A stretch of DNA of 64,000 nucleotides from Prosthecomicrobium pneumaticum (GCF_014199915.1 NZ_JACHOO010000010.1:107298-171297); one strand, 5' to 3'. Shown: positions 1-8,769, counted from the first letter of the stretch. Notes: generated from the sequence alone by a model not told the origin. Program-made: numbers and translations.

Positions 1-1
1 G

Positions 2-448
2 ACCTGGGCGACGCTCGCGGCGCTCCGGCGCGTCTGGCCGGGCCGGCTGATCGTCAAGGGCATCCAGCACCCCGACGACGCCCGGCTGGCGTTCGAGACG
101 GGTGCCGACGGGATCATCGTCTCCAATCACGGCGGAAAGTCCTTCGATCCGCTGCCGAGCCCCGTCGAGACGCTGCCGGCGATCCGGGCGGCGGTGGGGA
201 AAGAGGCCGTGGTGATGCTCGATTCGGGCGTCCGCCGCGGCTGGGAGATGCTGGTCGCGAAAGCGCTCGGCGCGGATTTCGTCTGGGTCGGCCGGGCGAC
301 GCTCTATGGTGTCGTGGCGGCCGGCCGGGCGGGGGCGGATCGCGCGATCGCCATGCTGCGCTCGGAGATCGACACCAGCCTCGCCATGGTCGGGCGGGCG
401 CGGTTCGCCGAGGTCGATCCGGATCTGCTCCTGCGGACGCGCCGATGA
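2..448 (+). CDS. FMN-dependent alpha-hydroxy-acid oxidase/dehydrogenase, C-terminal part (5' end outside window)
   Basis: Only the C-terminal ~148 residues are present; the reading frame is open from base 2. The motif SNHGGKSFD corresponds to the NHGG(R) active-site loop of the L-lactate dehydrogenase/glycolate oxidase family. The run DSGVRRGWEML followed by GADFVWVGRATLYG is the phosphate-binding part of the FMN TIM barrel. The family oxidises 2-hydroxy acids to 2-keto acids with FMN. The substrate cannot be read from this fragment. A GntR/FCD regulator starts 72 bases downstream on the same strand, and such regulators often control hydroxy-acid or sugar-acid catabolism. Confidence 0.9.
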   Translation, partial: TWATLAALRRVWPGRLIVKGIQHPDDARLAFETGADGIIVSNHGGKSFDPLPSPVETLPAIRAAVGKEAVVMLDSGVRRGWEMLVAKALGADFVWVGRATLYGVVAAGRAGADRAIAMLRSEIDTSLAMVGRARFAEVDPDLLLRTRR

Positions 449-520
449 GCCGCTCCGCTTCGGGCTTCTCCGCTTCGGCGGAATCGGCAAGGGTGCGGCG
501 AGCGGGAAGGGGTCGGGATC

Positions 521-1270
521 ATGGCGAAGACGGACGGGACGGGCGAGACGACGGAACGCCGGCGCCGGGAGCCGAAGGCCGCGCCGGCCCGTTCGATCGT
601 CCGCACCACGCTCGCCGAGCAGGCCTATGAGGCGCTGAAGGAGCGCATCCTCGACCAGACGCTGCCGCCGGGCGCGCGGCTCAACATCGACAATCTGTCG
701 CGCGAGCTGGCGGTCAGTTCCTCGCCCATCCGCGAGGCGCTCGCCCGGCTCGAGGCCGAGCGGCTGGTCGTGTCGGAGCTCTATACGGGCTATGCCGTGG
801 CGCCGACGCCCTCGGCCGCCTATCTCGCCGCGCTCGCCGAATATCGCATTGTGATCGAATCGCATTGCGCGCGGGTCGGCGCCCCGAAGAAGAAGAAAGC
901 CGTCCTGGCCGCAATGCGGCAGGCCTTCGAGAAGATGAATGCGGTGCCTCTGCTCGGCACGCGCTACAAGGAATATCGCCGCTTCGTGGAATGGGACGGC
1001 AAGTTCCATCAGGTTCTGGTCGACAGCGCCGAGAACGAGGTCATGTCGGTGACCTATTCCTCGCTGCACGCTCTCCTCATCCAGTCGCGACTCTATCGCA
1101 ACCGCGAGGGGGCCAATACGGCGCTCGCCGAGGTGATGAACGAGCATCGCGCGATTCTGGACGCCTTCGAGGCGGGGGACGGAGAGGCGGCCGCGCAGGC
1201 GGTGCGCGACCATCTCGACGGCGGACGGCGACGCCTGATCGACCGCGAGATCGAGCGCGCGAAGGGCTGA
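521..1270 (+). CDS. GntR-family transcriptional regulator, FCD (FadR-like) subfamily
   Basis: This 249-residue protein has an N-terminal winged helix-turn-helix (about residues 30-95), with the typical SPIREALARLEAE recognition region. An all-helical FCD ligand-binding domain follows. Histidines in KFHQVL, NEHRAIL and RDHLDGG fit the metal/ligand-binding His set of FCD domains. Members repress catabolic operons until a carboxylic or sugar acid binds. The ATG at 521 follows a purine-rich stretch (GGAAGGGG). The gene lies just upstream of a sugar-acid-type operon, and a 12-bp palindrome sits in the gap at 1475-1486, so local repression of that operon is a reasonable inference. Confidence 0.93.
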   Translation: MAKTDGTGETTERRRREPKAAPARSIVRTTLAEQAYEALKERILDQTLPPGARLNIDNLSRELAVSSSPIREALARLEAERLVVSELYTGYAVAPTPSAAYLAALAEYRIVIESHCARVGAPKKKKAVLAAMRQAFEKMNAVPLLGTRYKEYRRFVEWDGKFHQVLVDSAENEVMSVTYSSLHALLIQSRLYRNREGANTALAEVMNEHRAILDAFEAGDGEAAAQAVRDHLDGGRRRLIDREIERAKG

Positions 1271-1474
1271 CGCCCTTCGCCGATCCGCGGCCCGCGGAGC
1301 CGGCCGCCCCGCCACGACGCTCGCGGCGGGACGCGCGGCGGGGCTGCGCACGATCCATCGCGCGGCCGTCGGCAGCGGCGCTGTCCGCTCGAACCCGCAT
1401 TCGCATATGAAGGCGATCTAAAATCATCCATGAATAACTCAACCACTTGTATATAAAAGAAAAATAGAAAAAAG

Positions 1475-1486
1475 ATCGTGCACGAT
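1475..1486. promoter_or_regulatory. Perfect 12-bp palindrome, candidate GntR operator
   Basis: ATCGTGCACGAT is a perfect dyad inside an A/T-rich island (about 1410-1490) that stands out from the GC-rich surroundings. An imperfect TTGTATATAA lies at 1447-1456, 18 bases upstream. Short palindromes with GT/AC cores are typical FCD-type GntR operators. Its place between the regulator gene and the operon at 1566 supports this role. Binding is inferred. Confidence 0.5.
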
Positions 1487-1495
1487 ACATCGCGC

Positions 1496-1524
1496 TTGAC
1501 GCATCGGGCCGGTTCCGACAGAGT
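1496..1524 (+). promoter_or_regulatory. Candidate sigma70-type promoter of the hydrolase/ABC operon
   Basis: TTGACG at 1496-1501 matches the -35 consensus at five of six bases. A weak -10 (CAGAGT) lies 17 bases further on. The palindrome at 1475-1486 sits immediately upstream and would place a bound regulator against RNA polymerase. The -10 is poor, so the assignment rests mainly on the -35 and the context. Confidence 0.35.
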
Positions 1525-1565
1525 GCGGAAGAGGCTTGGAGGACGGGCTGCGAGGAGAGGATCCG

Positions 1566-2435
1566 GTGGAGGAATTCGCGCCGCGCCGCGGGACGAGCCG
1601 CCATTTCACGACGGCGGACGGGGTGCGCCTGCATTACATCGAGGCCGGCGACGGCCCGGTTCTGATGATGTTTCCCGGCTGGTCGCAGAGCGCGGCGATG
1701 TTCCGCGCCCAGATCGACGGGCTGTCGGACCGCTATCGGGTGATCGCCGTCGATCCGCGCGGCCATGGCGACAGCGACAAGCCCGATCACGGCTACAATG
1801 CGCACCGCATCGCCGCCGACATGCGTGAACTGCTGCTCCATCTCGACCTGCACGACGTCGCGCTGCTCGGCCATTCCGGCGGCGTCAAATATCTCTGGGC
1901 CTATTGGGAGCTGTTCGCGGGCGAGCGGCTTCGCAAGCTCGTCATCGTCGACGACTCGCCGCGGCTCGTCGACAACCCGGCCTGGAGCGAGGCCTCGCGG
2001 GCGGAGATCGGGCCGATGTATTTCACCGGCGATCTCGACCGGTTCGCCGTGCAGCTGATGGCGCCGGATGGCGCCGCGTTCACCGACGTCGCGATCAAGA
2101 GCATGTTCGGCCCCGGCTTCGTCGCGAACAACGCGGCGCTGATGGACTGGATCGTCGCCGAAAACCTGAAGATGCCGCGGGCGCTGGCGATCGAGCTGCT
2201 CTACGCGACCTCGGGTGTCGACTGGCGCGGCACGATCAGGCGGGTCCGTCTGCCGAGCCTCGTCATCGGGGCGGAGGGGAGCACCCACAAGGCGACCGTG
2301 TTGCGCTGGGTGGCCGCCCAGATCCCGGGCGCGCGGCTGCGCATCTGGGGCCGCGAGGAAGGCGGCAGCCATTTCATGTTCATCGAGAGCCCCGACCGCT
2401 TCAACGCGGAACTGGCTGAGTTCATCGGCGCCTAG
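1566..2435 (+). CDS. Alpha/beta-hydrolase fold protein
   Basis: About 289 residues. The nucleophile elbow GHSGG supplies the predicted catalytic serine, and the histidine lies near the C terminus in GGSHFMFIE. The family includes esterases, lactonases, C-C hydrolases and epoxide hydrolases; nothing here fixes the substrate. GTG at 1566 is chosen because GAGGAGAGG lies at an ideal distance; an in-frame TTG at 1536 would add ten residues. The gene opens the operon that continues with a ribose-type ABC transporter and a KdgD-like dehydratase. It may open a lactone or ester before or during catabolism of the imported compound (inference). Confidence 0.85.
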   Translation: MEEFAPRRGTSRHFTTADGVRLHYIEAGDGPVLMMFPGWSQSAAMFRAQIDGLSDRYRVIAVDPRGHGDSDKPDHGYNAHRIAADMRELLLHLDLHDVALLGHSGGVKYLWAYWELFAGERLRKLVIVDDSPRLVDNPAWSEASRAEIGPMYFTGDLDRFAVQLMAPDGAAFTDVAIKSMFGPGFVANNAALMDWIVAENLKMPRALAIELLYATSGVDWRGTIRRVRLPSLVIGAEGSTHKATVLRWVAAQIPGARLRIWGREEGGSHFMFIESPDRFNAELAEFIGA

Positions 2436-2463
2436 GCGCCGCCCTGGGGAGGAAAAAACCAAC

Positions 2464-3597
2464 ATGACGATCTGGCGGAATGTCTCGAGATACGCCGCGG
2501 CCGCGCTCGGCAGCGCGATGCTCGCCGCGAGCCTGCCGGCCGCTGCGCCGGCACAGGATGCGCTGGCGCCGTTCGAGGCGGCGCTGAAGCCCTATCTCGG
2601 CGGCAATTCGGGTTGGGACGGGCCGACCGAAGGGCCGGTGCTCGAGGCCGGCAAGTCGATCGTCATCCTGCCCTACGACATGAAGAACCCGGGCAACAGC
2701 CGGCTCGTCAACGCCTTCACGGCGGTCGCCGGCAAGTTCGGCTGGACCGTCACGCTCGCCGACGGACAGGGCACGACGACCGGTCAGCAGGCGGCGATCA
2801 ATCAGGCGCTGTCGCTGAAGCCGGACGGCATCGTGCTCGTCTCCTTCCCCGACACCTTCATCCCCTATTTCCAGCAGGCGCGGGACGCCGGCATCAAGGT
2901 GGTCGGCCTGACGAGCGCGCCGGACTTCGGCCCCTTCGTCGAGCAGGGCATCGACTGGAACGTGATGCAGCGGATCGAGGATCTCGGCAAGGCGCTCGCC
3001 GACTGGGTGATCGTCGATTCGAAGGGCGAGGGGCGCGTCGTCCTGATCTCGGACAAGGCTTTCTCGGTCGTCGAGGCGAAGGTCGCCGCGATGCGGGCGG
3101 AGTTCCAGCGCTGCAGCGGCTGCGAGATCGTGCTCGACACGCAGGTGCCGTTCGCGGACGCCAATGTCCGGCTGCCGCAGCTGGTGCCGAGCTGGCTCAA
3201 CCAGTACGGCCTCGACAAGCCCCTCTACATCGCTCACCCGGCGGATTACTTCATCACCTTCGAGATCCCGGCGCTGCGCAGTGCCGGCGTGCAGCACGGT
3301 CAGGTCGTGCTCGCCGGCATGGACGGCGACCCGGCGGTCTATGACCGCATCCGGGCGGACGATTCCTTCCAGAAGGTGACGATCCCGTTCCCCTTCGAGA
3401 TGCAGGCCTATCAGGCGGTGGACACGCTCAACCGCCTGTTCGCCGGCCAGACGCCCGCCGACTATTCCTCGCCGGTTCTCCTGATCGACAAGACGACCGT
3501 CGATACCGCCGGCGGCGAGAACAACGAATACATCCCGCAGAACGGCTACGCCGAGAAATACGCCCAGCTGTGGAAGACGGGAAAGACCACGCCGTGA
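2464..3597 (+). CDS. Periplasmic sugar-binding protein of a ribose-type ABC transporter
   Basis: 377 residues, with a cleavable N-terminal signal peptide (hydrophobic run then an AAAPAQ cleavage region). The rest is a type I periplasmic-binding fold (PF13407-like): GQQAAINQALSLKPDGIVLV and later VLAGMDGDPAVYDRIR are the typical sub-domain strands and ligand-side loops. ATG at 2464 has GGGGAGGAAAA upstream. The long frame that starts at 2215 merely runs through the hydrolase gene. Its stop overlaps the GTG of the ATPase gene by four bases, so the two are translationally coupled. The ligand is unknown; a sugar acid or sugar lactone is suggested by the KdgD-like gene downstream. Confidence 0.9.
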   Translation: MTIWRNVSRYAAAALGSAMLAASLPAAAPAQDALAPFEAALKPYLGGNSGWDGPTEGPVLEAGKSIVILPYDMKNPGNSRLVNAFTAVAGKFGWTVTLADGQGTTTGQQAAINQALSLKPDGIVLVSFPDTFIPYFQQARDAGIKVVGLTSAPDFGPFVEQGIDWNVMQRIEDLGKALADWVIVDSKGEGRVVLISDKAFSVVEAKVAAMRAEFQRCSGCEIVLDTQVPFADANVRLPQLVPSWLNQYGLDKPLYIAHPADYFITFEIPALRSAGVQHGQVVLAGMDGDPAVYDRIRADDSFQKVTIPFPFEMQAYQAVDTLNRLFAGQTPADYSSPVLLIDKTTVDTAGGENNEYIPQNGYAEKYAQLWKTGKTTP

Positions 3598-5111
3598 CGA
3601 CGGCCGCCGTCGCCGCGAGAGGGGAGGCGCCGTCGCGCCTCTCCGTCCGCGGGATCGTCAAGCGCTATCCGGGCACGCTGGCGCTCGGCGGTGTCGACCT
3701 GACGTTGCGGGCCGGCGAGATCCACGCCCTCGCCGGGCAGAACGGCGCCGGCAAGTCGACCCTGATCCGCATTCTCGCCGGCGTCGAGCCGCAGGACGAG
3801 GGCCGGATCGACTTCGAGGGGCGGACGGTGCGGCCGGGCGACCGGACGCTGCCGATCGCCTTCATCCATCAGGATCTCGCCCTCGTCGACACGATGACGG
3901 TCGCCGAGAACCTCGCGCTCTATGACGGATACCGCCGCGGACCGCTCGGGCTCGTCGACTGGGCCGGGGTCCGCCGCAAGGCGAGGACCCTGCTCGAGGC
4001 GGTCGGCTGCACGATCGACCCGACGAAGACGATCGCCGAGCTCTCGATGGCCGAGCGCTCGATGGTGGCGATCGCCCGGGCCGTCGCCCGCGATGCGAAG
4101 GTGCTGGTGCTCGACGAGCCGACAGCGGCGCTGCCGGCGAGCGACGTCGCGGTGCTCTTCGGAGTGCTGCGGCGGCTCCAGGCCCGCGGCGTCGCCATGC
4201 TCTACGTCACCCACCGGATGGACGAGATCTTCACGCTCGCCGATCATGTCACGGTGCTGCGCGACGGCATGGTGGTGGCGTCCCGGCCGCTCGCCGAATT
4301 CACCCCCGCGAGCCTCGTCACAGCGGTGACGGGCCGCGCCATCGACCAGCTCTATCCGGAAAAGGCGGTCGAGACGGGCGAGGCGCTCGTCACGGTCGAG
4401 AAGCTCTCCGTCGAAGCCTTCGGGCCCGTCGATCTGACGCTCCGCCAGGGCGAGATCCTGGCGCTCGTCGGCCTGCGCGGCGCCGGCCACGAGGCGATCG
4501 GCCGGACGATCGCCGGCGTGCTGCCGCCGAAGGCGGGCCGTGTCCTTGTGCGCGGGGCGCTCGTGCCGCCGGGCATCGCGGGCGCGATCGCCGCCGGTAT
4601 CGGCTTCGTTTCCGGCCGCCGGGCCGAGGAGGCGATCGCCGCCAGCCTCGCGGTGCGTGAGAACATCTATCTCAACCCCGCTTTCCTCGGTGCGGGCGGC
4701 TTCGGATTCCGCGACGCCGAGCGCGGCGCCGCGCTCGACCTCTCCCGCCGCTTCGCGATCGATCCGCACGACCCCGAGCGCATGGCGGCCACGCTGTCGG
4801 GCGGCAATCAGCAGAAGGTTGTGCTGGCGCGCTGGGTCGCCGCGGCGAGCGACGTTCTGGTGCTCGAGGAGCCGACGGCCGGCGTCGATGTCGGCGCCAA
4901 AACCGAGATCTACCAGATCATCACGCGGCTGATGCGCGACGGCCACGCCGCTCTCCTCGTCTCGTCCGATTTCGAGGAGGTCGCGGGGCTCGCCCATCGC
5001 GCCCTCGTCTTCGACCGCGGCCGCATCGTCCGGCAGCTCACGGGCGCCGACGTGACCGTCGCGCAGATCTCGCTCCATGCGAGCGCGTCCGACAAGGATT
5101 CTCCGAAGTGA
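3594..5111 (+). CDS. Ribose-type ABC transporter ATP-binding protein with two ATPase domains
   Basis: 505 residues, RbsA/MglA-like. The first ATPase domain has Walker A GQNGAGKST, a degenerate signature (LSMAERSMVAIAR) and Walker B VLVLDEPTAALP. The second has a degenerate Walker A (GLRGAGHEAIG) but a full LSGGNQQKVVLAR signature and VLVLEEPTAGVDVGA. Such asymmetry is normal in this family. GTG at 3594 overlaps the upstream stop as GTGA; an upstream in-frame GTG at 3570 is less likely. The protein energises import through the permease encoded next. Confidence 0.95.
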   Translation: MTTAAVAARGEAPSRLSVRGIVKRYPGTLALGGVDLTLRAGEIHALAGQNGAGKSTLIRILAGVEPQDEGRIDFEGRTVRPGDRTLPIAFIHQDLALVDTMTVAENLALYDGYRRGPLGLVDWAGVRRKARTLLEAVGCTIDPTKTIAELSMAERSMVAIARAVARDAKVLVLDEPTAALPASDVAVLFGVLRRLQARGVAMLYVTHRMDEIFTLADHVTVLRDGMVVASRPLAEFTPASLVTAVTGRAIDQLYPEKAVETGEALVTVEKLSVEAFGPVDLTLRQGEILALVGLRGAGHEAIGRTIAGVLPPKAGRVLVRGALVPPGIAGAIAAGIGFVSGRRAEEAIAASLAVRENIYLNPAFLGAGGFGFRDAERGAALDLSRRFAIDPHDPERMAATLSGGNQQKVVLARWVAAASDVLVLEEPTAGVDVGAKTEIYQIITRLMRDGHAALLVSSDFEEVAGLAHRALVFDRGRIVRQLTGADVTVAQISLHASASDKDSPK

Positions 5112-6145
5112 ACTCGATCGAGACCGCGGCCGCCGCGCGCAAGGCGTCCTCCACCCGCAGCCCGCTCGGCCATCTCCTCAGCCACCATGCGCTGCTGATC
5201 ATCCTCGTCGCGCTCGTCATCGCTTTCAGCCTGATCCGGCCGAACACCTTCCCGACCGCGCTCACGTTCCGCGGCATCGTCGATACGAAGTCGGTGGTGG
5301 TGCTCGTCTCGCTCGGCATCATGCTGCCGCTCACGACCAACCAGTTCGATCTGTCGGCCGGCTACATCATCGCGCTCACCAACAGCCTGGTCGTCGGGCT
5401 GATGATCAATGCCGGGCTGCCCTGGCCGGTGGCGATCCTCGCCGTTCTGGTGGTCGGCGGACTGGTCGGTGTCGCGAATGGCTGGCTCGTCGCCTATGCC
5501 CAGATCGACAGCTTCATCGCGACGCTCGGCTCGGGCACCGTGCTGTTCGGCCTCGCCAACTGGTATACGGGCGGGCAGCAGCTGTCCGGGCGGCTCGATC
5601 CCGGCTTCATCGCCATCGCGGCCCAGAGCTTCGGCATCCCGCATGTGGCGCTGATCGCGCTCGCCGTGGCGCTGGTGCTCTGGGTCTTCCTCGAATACCT
5701 GCCTGCCGGGCGGCGCTTCTATGCGGTCGGCGCCAATCGTCGCGCGGCCGAACTTTCCGGGATCAATGCGCGCCGCCGGATCGTCATCGCCTTCACGGTG
5801 TCGGGCGTCTGTGCCGCGATGGCCGGTGTGATCTTCGCCTCGCAATTGCGGGTCGGCCAGACCAATACCGGCCCCGACATGCTGCTGCCGGTCTTCGCGG
5901 CGGCGCTGCTCGGCTCGACCTCGGTGCGGCCCGGCCGCGTCAATGTCTGGGGCACGGTGATCGCCGTCGCGCTGCTCGCCGTGGCCGTATCCGGCCTGCA
6001 GCAGATGGGGGCGCAGTTCTACGTCGAATACATCTTCAACGGCGGCATCCTCGTCTTCGCGGTGGGTGCTGCGGGCTTCATGGGCCGGCGGCGTGCGGCC
6101 GCGCGGCGTGCCGCGGCGGCCGAAGACGCGGTGCGCGGACGCTGA
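5108..6145 (+). CDS. Ribose-type ABC transporter permease
   Basis: 345 residues, with eight or more hydrophobic segments of the RbsC/BPD_transp_2 family. Family landmarks include LTTNQFDLSAGYIIALTN near residue 75 and the conserved cytoplasmic stretch FYAVGANRRAAELSGIN. GTG at 5108 overlaps the ATPase stop (GTGA), matching the coupling seen throughout this operon. It forms the inner-membrane channel for the binding protein at 2464. Confidence 0.95.
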   Translation: MNSIETAAAARKASSTRSPLGHLLSHHALLIILVALVIAFSLIRPNTFPTALTFRGIVDTKSVVVLVSLGIMLPLTTNQFDLSAGYIIALTNSLVVGLMINAGLPWPVAILAVLVVGGLVGVANGWLVAYAQIDSFIATLGSGTVLFGLANWYTGGQQLSGRLDPGFIAIAAQSFGIPHVALIALAVALVLWVFLEYLPAGRRFYAVGANRRAAELSGINARRRIVIAFTVSGVCAAMAGVIFASQLRVGQTNTGPDMLLPVFAAALLGSTSVRPGRVNVWGTVIAVALLAVAVSGLQQMGAQFYVEYIFNGGILVFAVGAAGFMGRRRAAARRAAAAEDAVRGR

Positions 6146-6217
6146 CGCCGGCGGGCGTCCGACCCTCTCGACCTTCAGGAACGGGTCCCTCCGGGGACGG
6201 TGCGGAACGAGGATGAC

Positions 6218-7156
6218 GTGGATTCCAGTCTGATCAAGCTCGCGAAAGCCCTCTCCGAGGGCATCCTCGCCTTCCCGGCCACGGCGTTCCGTGACGATGG
6301 TGCGATCGACGCCGACGGCATGGCGCGCCACGTCGCGACCCTCGCCGCGGAGCAGCCGGCGGCGCTCGTTCCGATCGGCGGGGCGGGCGAGATCTTCTCG
6401 GTCGATCCGGACGAATACGAGACCCTGCTCGACGTCGCGATCGACCAAGCCGGCGATGTTCCTGTGATCGCCGGCGTCGGCCACGGGCTCGCAACGGCGC
6501 GGCGTGCCGCACGGGCGGCGGAACGGCTCGGCGCGCCGGGCATCCTGCTCTTTCCGCCCTATCTGACCACCGCCGATCAGGCCGGTCTCGCGCATTATGT
6601 CGGCGCGGTCTGCGAGACCGTCGGCATCGGTGTGATCGCCTACAGCCGCAACAACGGCATTTTCGATGCCGAGACGGCGCTGCGGCTCGCCGAGCGGCAT
6701 CCGAACTTTCTCGGCGTCAAGGACGGCGTCGGCGATTTCGAGACGATCCTGAAGCTGAAGCTCGAGGGCGGTGACCGCTTCACGCTGATCAACGGCGTGC
6801 CGACGGCCGAAATCCTCGCCGCGCAGTGCTTTGCCGTCGGCGTGACGTCGTACAGCTCGGCCGTCTTCACCTTCCTGCCGGCGGTCGCGAAGCGTTTCTA
6901 TCGGGCGGTCCGGGACGGCGAGACCGAGGTCTTCGACCGGCTGATGCGCGAGTTCTATCTGCCGCTCGTCGCGATCCGCAACCGGCGCCGCGGCTATGCC
7001 GTGTCGATCGTCAAAGCCGGGCTTCGGGCCGTGGGTGAGCCGGCCGGGCCCGTCCGCGCGCCGCTGATGGACCTCACCGCGGAGGAGATGGCGCAGCTCG
7101 AGGCGCTGATCGCGACCGGACGGAGGATTGTCGCCGAAGCGCCCGCGCCGGTCTGA
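6218..7156 (+). CDS. kdgD: 5-dehydro-4-deoxyglucarate dehydratase-like protein (DapA/NAL superfamily)
   Basis: About 312 residues of a (beta/alpha)8 class I aldolase-type enzyme. The Schiff-base lysine lies in FLGVKDGVGDF (about residue 168) and the tyrosine in GVIAYSRNN. The N-terminal GILAFPATAF and the GGAGEIFSVDPDEY loop are characteristic of KdgD rather than DapA. KdgD converts 5-dehydro-4-deoxy-D-glucarate to 2,5-dioxopentanoate with loss of water and CO2 in hexarate degradation. GTG at 6218 is favoured because CGAGGATGAC precedes it; GTG at 6200 is in frame but poorly served. It follows the sugar-type ABC genes, so it probably acts on the imported compound or its derivative. Confidence 0.85.
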   Translation: MDSSLIKLAKALSEGILAFPATAFRDDGAIDADGMARHVATLAAEQPAALVPIGGAGEIFSVDPDEYETLLDVAIDQAGDVPVIAGVGHGLATARRAARAAERLGAPGILLFPPYLTTADQAGLAHYVGAVCETVGIGVIAYSRNNGIFDAETALRLAERHPNFLGVKDGVGDFETILKLKLEGGDRFTLINGVPTAEILAAQCFAVGVTSYSSAVFTFLPAVAKRFYRAVRDGETEVFDRLMREFYLPLVAIRNRRRGYAVSIVKAGLRAVGEPAGPVRAPLMDLTAEEMAQLEALIATGRRIVAEAPAPV

Positions 7157-7163
7157 GGCGACG

Positions 7164-7496
7164 ATGCCCTATCTCGTCGATACGCTTCATCATCCGGACA
7201 GCGCCGCCGCGCGCGAGGCGCTGCGGCCCGCGCATCTCGCCTATCTCGCTGCCCATATGGGGCTGCTGCTCGCCGCGGGCGCCAAACTCGAAGACGGCGG
7301 CGCGGTCGGTGCGGGCAGCTTCTACATCCTCGCGGTCGAGGACAGGGCGATGGCGGAGGCCTTCATCGCCGCCGAGCCCTATGCGCGGGGCGGGCTGTGC
7401 GCCACCGTGACCTATACCCGCTGGCGGAAGGCGATCTTCAACTTCGCCCGCGAGACGCCCGCCCAGCCCTCCAGCCTTCGGGAGACGACCGCATGA
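7164..7496 (+). CDS. YciI-like small protein
   Basis: 110 residues with the YciI/dimeric alpha-beta barrel pattern: an N-terminal PYLVDTLHHPDS strand, HLAYLAAHMGLLLAAG, and the later SFYILAVEDRAMAEAFIAAEP segment. YciI-like proteins are small enzymes or accessory factors of unclear chemistry, often found in catabolic operons. The gene begins eight bases after the dehydratase and ends as ATGA overlapping the next gene, so it is cotranscribed. Confidence 0.8.
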   Translation: MPYLVDTLHHPDSAAAREALRPAHLAYLAAHMGLLLAAGAKLEDGGAVGAGSFYILAVEDRAMAEAFIAAEPYARGGLCATVTYTRWRKAIFNFARETPAQPSSLRETTA

Positions 7497-7930
7497 GCGA
7501 AACCTCATCCCTGTTCGGCAGCAAGCCGACCCTGTCGCTCGCCGCCGCCAGGGCGCTGATTGCCGCGGCGGAGGTCGAGGCGGTGGCCGCCGCTGCCCGC
7601 GTGAGCATCGCGGTGCTCGATGATGGCGGCCATCTCATCGCCTTCTCGCGAATGGACGGCATCCATGCGGCGACCGTCGAGGTGGCGACCGCGAAGGCGC
7701 GAGCGGCCGTGATGTTCCGCCGGCCCACCAAGGCCTTCTCCGACATGGTCGCGGCGATCGGGCCGGCCGTGCTCGCCCTTCCGGGCGTCATCCCCTTCGA
7801 GGGCGGCGTGCCGATCCTGGTCGAGGGCGCGCTCGTCGGCGGGGTCGGGGTGAGCGGCAGTGCGGCGGATGTCGACGGCCGGATCGCCCGGGCCGGGATC
7901 GCGGCGATCCTCCCGGAGGCGGGCGCATGA
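7493..7930 (+). CDS. HbpS/GlcG-like protein (DUF336 domain)
   Basis: 145 residues matching the GlcG/HbpS fold. The region SIAVLDDGGHLIAFSRMDG is followed by TVEVATAKARAAVMF, then PGVIPFEGGVPIL and GGVGVSG. Family members are found with hydroxy-acid, diol and aromatic catabolism; some bind haem and others act as small isomerase-like or chaperone components. The start ATG overlaps the preceding stop as ATGA, and its own stop overlaps the following start in the same way. Function here is unknown. Confidence 0.88.
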   Translation: MSETSSLFGSKPTLSLAAARALIAAAEVEAVAAAARVSIAVLDDGGHLIAFSRMDGIHAATVEVATAKARAAVMFRRPTKAFSDMVAAIGPAVLALPGVIPFEGGVPILVEGALVGGVGVSGSAADVDGRIARAGIAAILPEAGA

Positions 7931-8769
7931 CCCCCTCGATCGGCATGCTCGGCGCCGGCGGCATGGGCGCCGCGATCGGCCGCCGCCTGGTGGACAACGG
8001 TCTCACCGTTCGGATCGCGCTCGAGGGGCGCAGCGCGGCGAGCCGCGAGCGGGCCGCTGCGGCGGGGATGATCCCGGCCTCGGATGCCGAGGTGGCGGCG
8101 AGCGACATCATCCTCGCCGTGCTGCCGCCGTCGGACGCCGTCGCGGCGGCCGGCCGGCTCGCCGCGACGATCGCGAGAGCGGGGACGAAGCCGGTCTATG
8201 TCGACCTCAACGCGATCGGCCCCGAGACGGCGAAGGCGATCGGCGGCTCGGTCGAGGAGGCGGGCGCGGTCTTCGTCGACGGCAGCATCATCGGCTTTCC
8301 GCCCGGCGCGCCGGACCGGCCGGAGCCGACGCTCTTCCTCAGCGGCGCGGCGGCCGATCGCGCGGCGGTGCTCGCCGCCCATGGGCTGACGACGAAGGTG
8401 GTGCCGGGCGGCATCGGCGCCGCCTCTGCGCTGAAGATGAGCTATGGCGGCATCACCAAGGGCCAGATCGCGCTCGGCGCGTCGCTGATCCTCGCCGCGG
8501 AGCGGGCCGGCGCCGCCGCGATCCTGCGTGACGAACTCGCCGCGAGCCAGGCGGCGGTTCTCGCCGGCTACCGCCGCAGCATCCCGGACATGCTGCCGAA
8601 GGCGGCGCGCTGGGTGGCGGAGATGGAGGAGATCGCGGCCTATATCGGCCCGGAGCATCCCGAGCACGCCTTCTTCTCGGCCGCCGCCGCCTTCTATCGC
8701 CGCATCGCCGCCGACGAGGAGAAGGACGGCCCGGAGAGCGAGGCGTTGCGGGCGTTTCTGAAGGGGTAG
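7927..8769 (+). CDS. NAD(P)-dependent dehydrogenase, 6-phosphogluconate/3-hydroxyisobutyrate type with DUF1932
   Basis: 280 residues. The N-terminal Rossmann motif is GMLGAGGMGAAIGRRL, followed by VLPPSDAV and a VFVDGSIIGFPPG segment. The helical C-terminal domain (LKMSYGGITKGQIALGASL, then the MLPKAARWVAEMEEIAAYIG stretch) is the DUF1932 type. Such enzymes oxidise beta-hydroxy acids. The gene is the last of a run coupled by four-base overlaps from the YciI-like gene and is separated by 225 bases from the next gene. No clear terminator was found in that gap. Confidence 0.87.
   Translation: MTPSIGMLGAGGMGAAIGRRLVDNGLTVRIALEGRSAASRERAAAAGMIPASDAEVAASDIILAVLPPSDAVAAAGRLAATIARAGTKPVYVDLNAIGPETAKAIGGSVEEAGAVFVDGSIIGFPPGAPDRPEPTLFLSGAAADRAAVLAAHGLTTKVVPGGIGAASALKMSYGGITKGQIALGASLILAAERAGAAAILRDELAASQAAVLAGYRRSIPDMLPKAARWVAEMEEIAAYIGPEHPEHAFFSAAAAFYRRIAADEEKDGPESEALRAFLKG

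Noticed and set aside
6218..7156. Annotation as dihydrodipicolinate synthase or sialic acid lyase
   Set aside because: The N-terminal and active-site loops fit KdgD better, and the sugar-transport context does not suit lysine or sialic acid metabolism.
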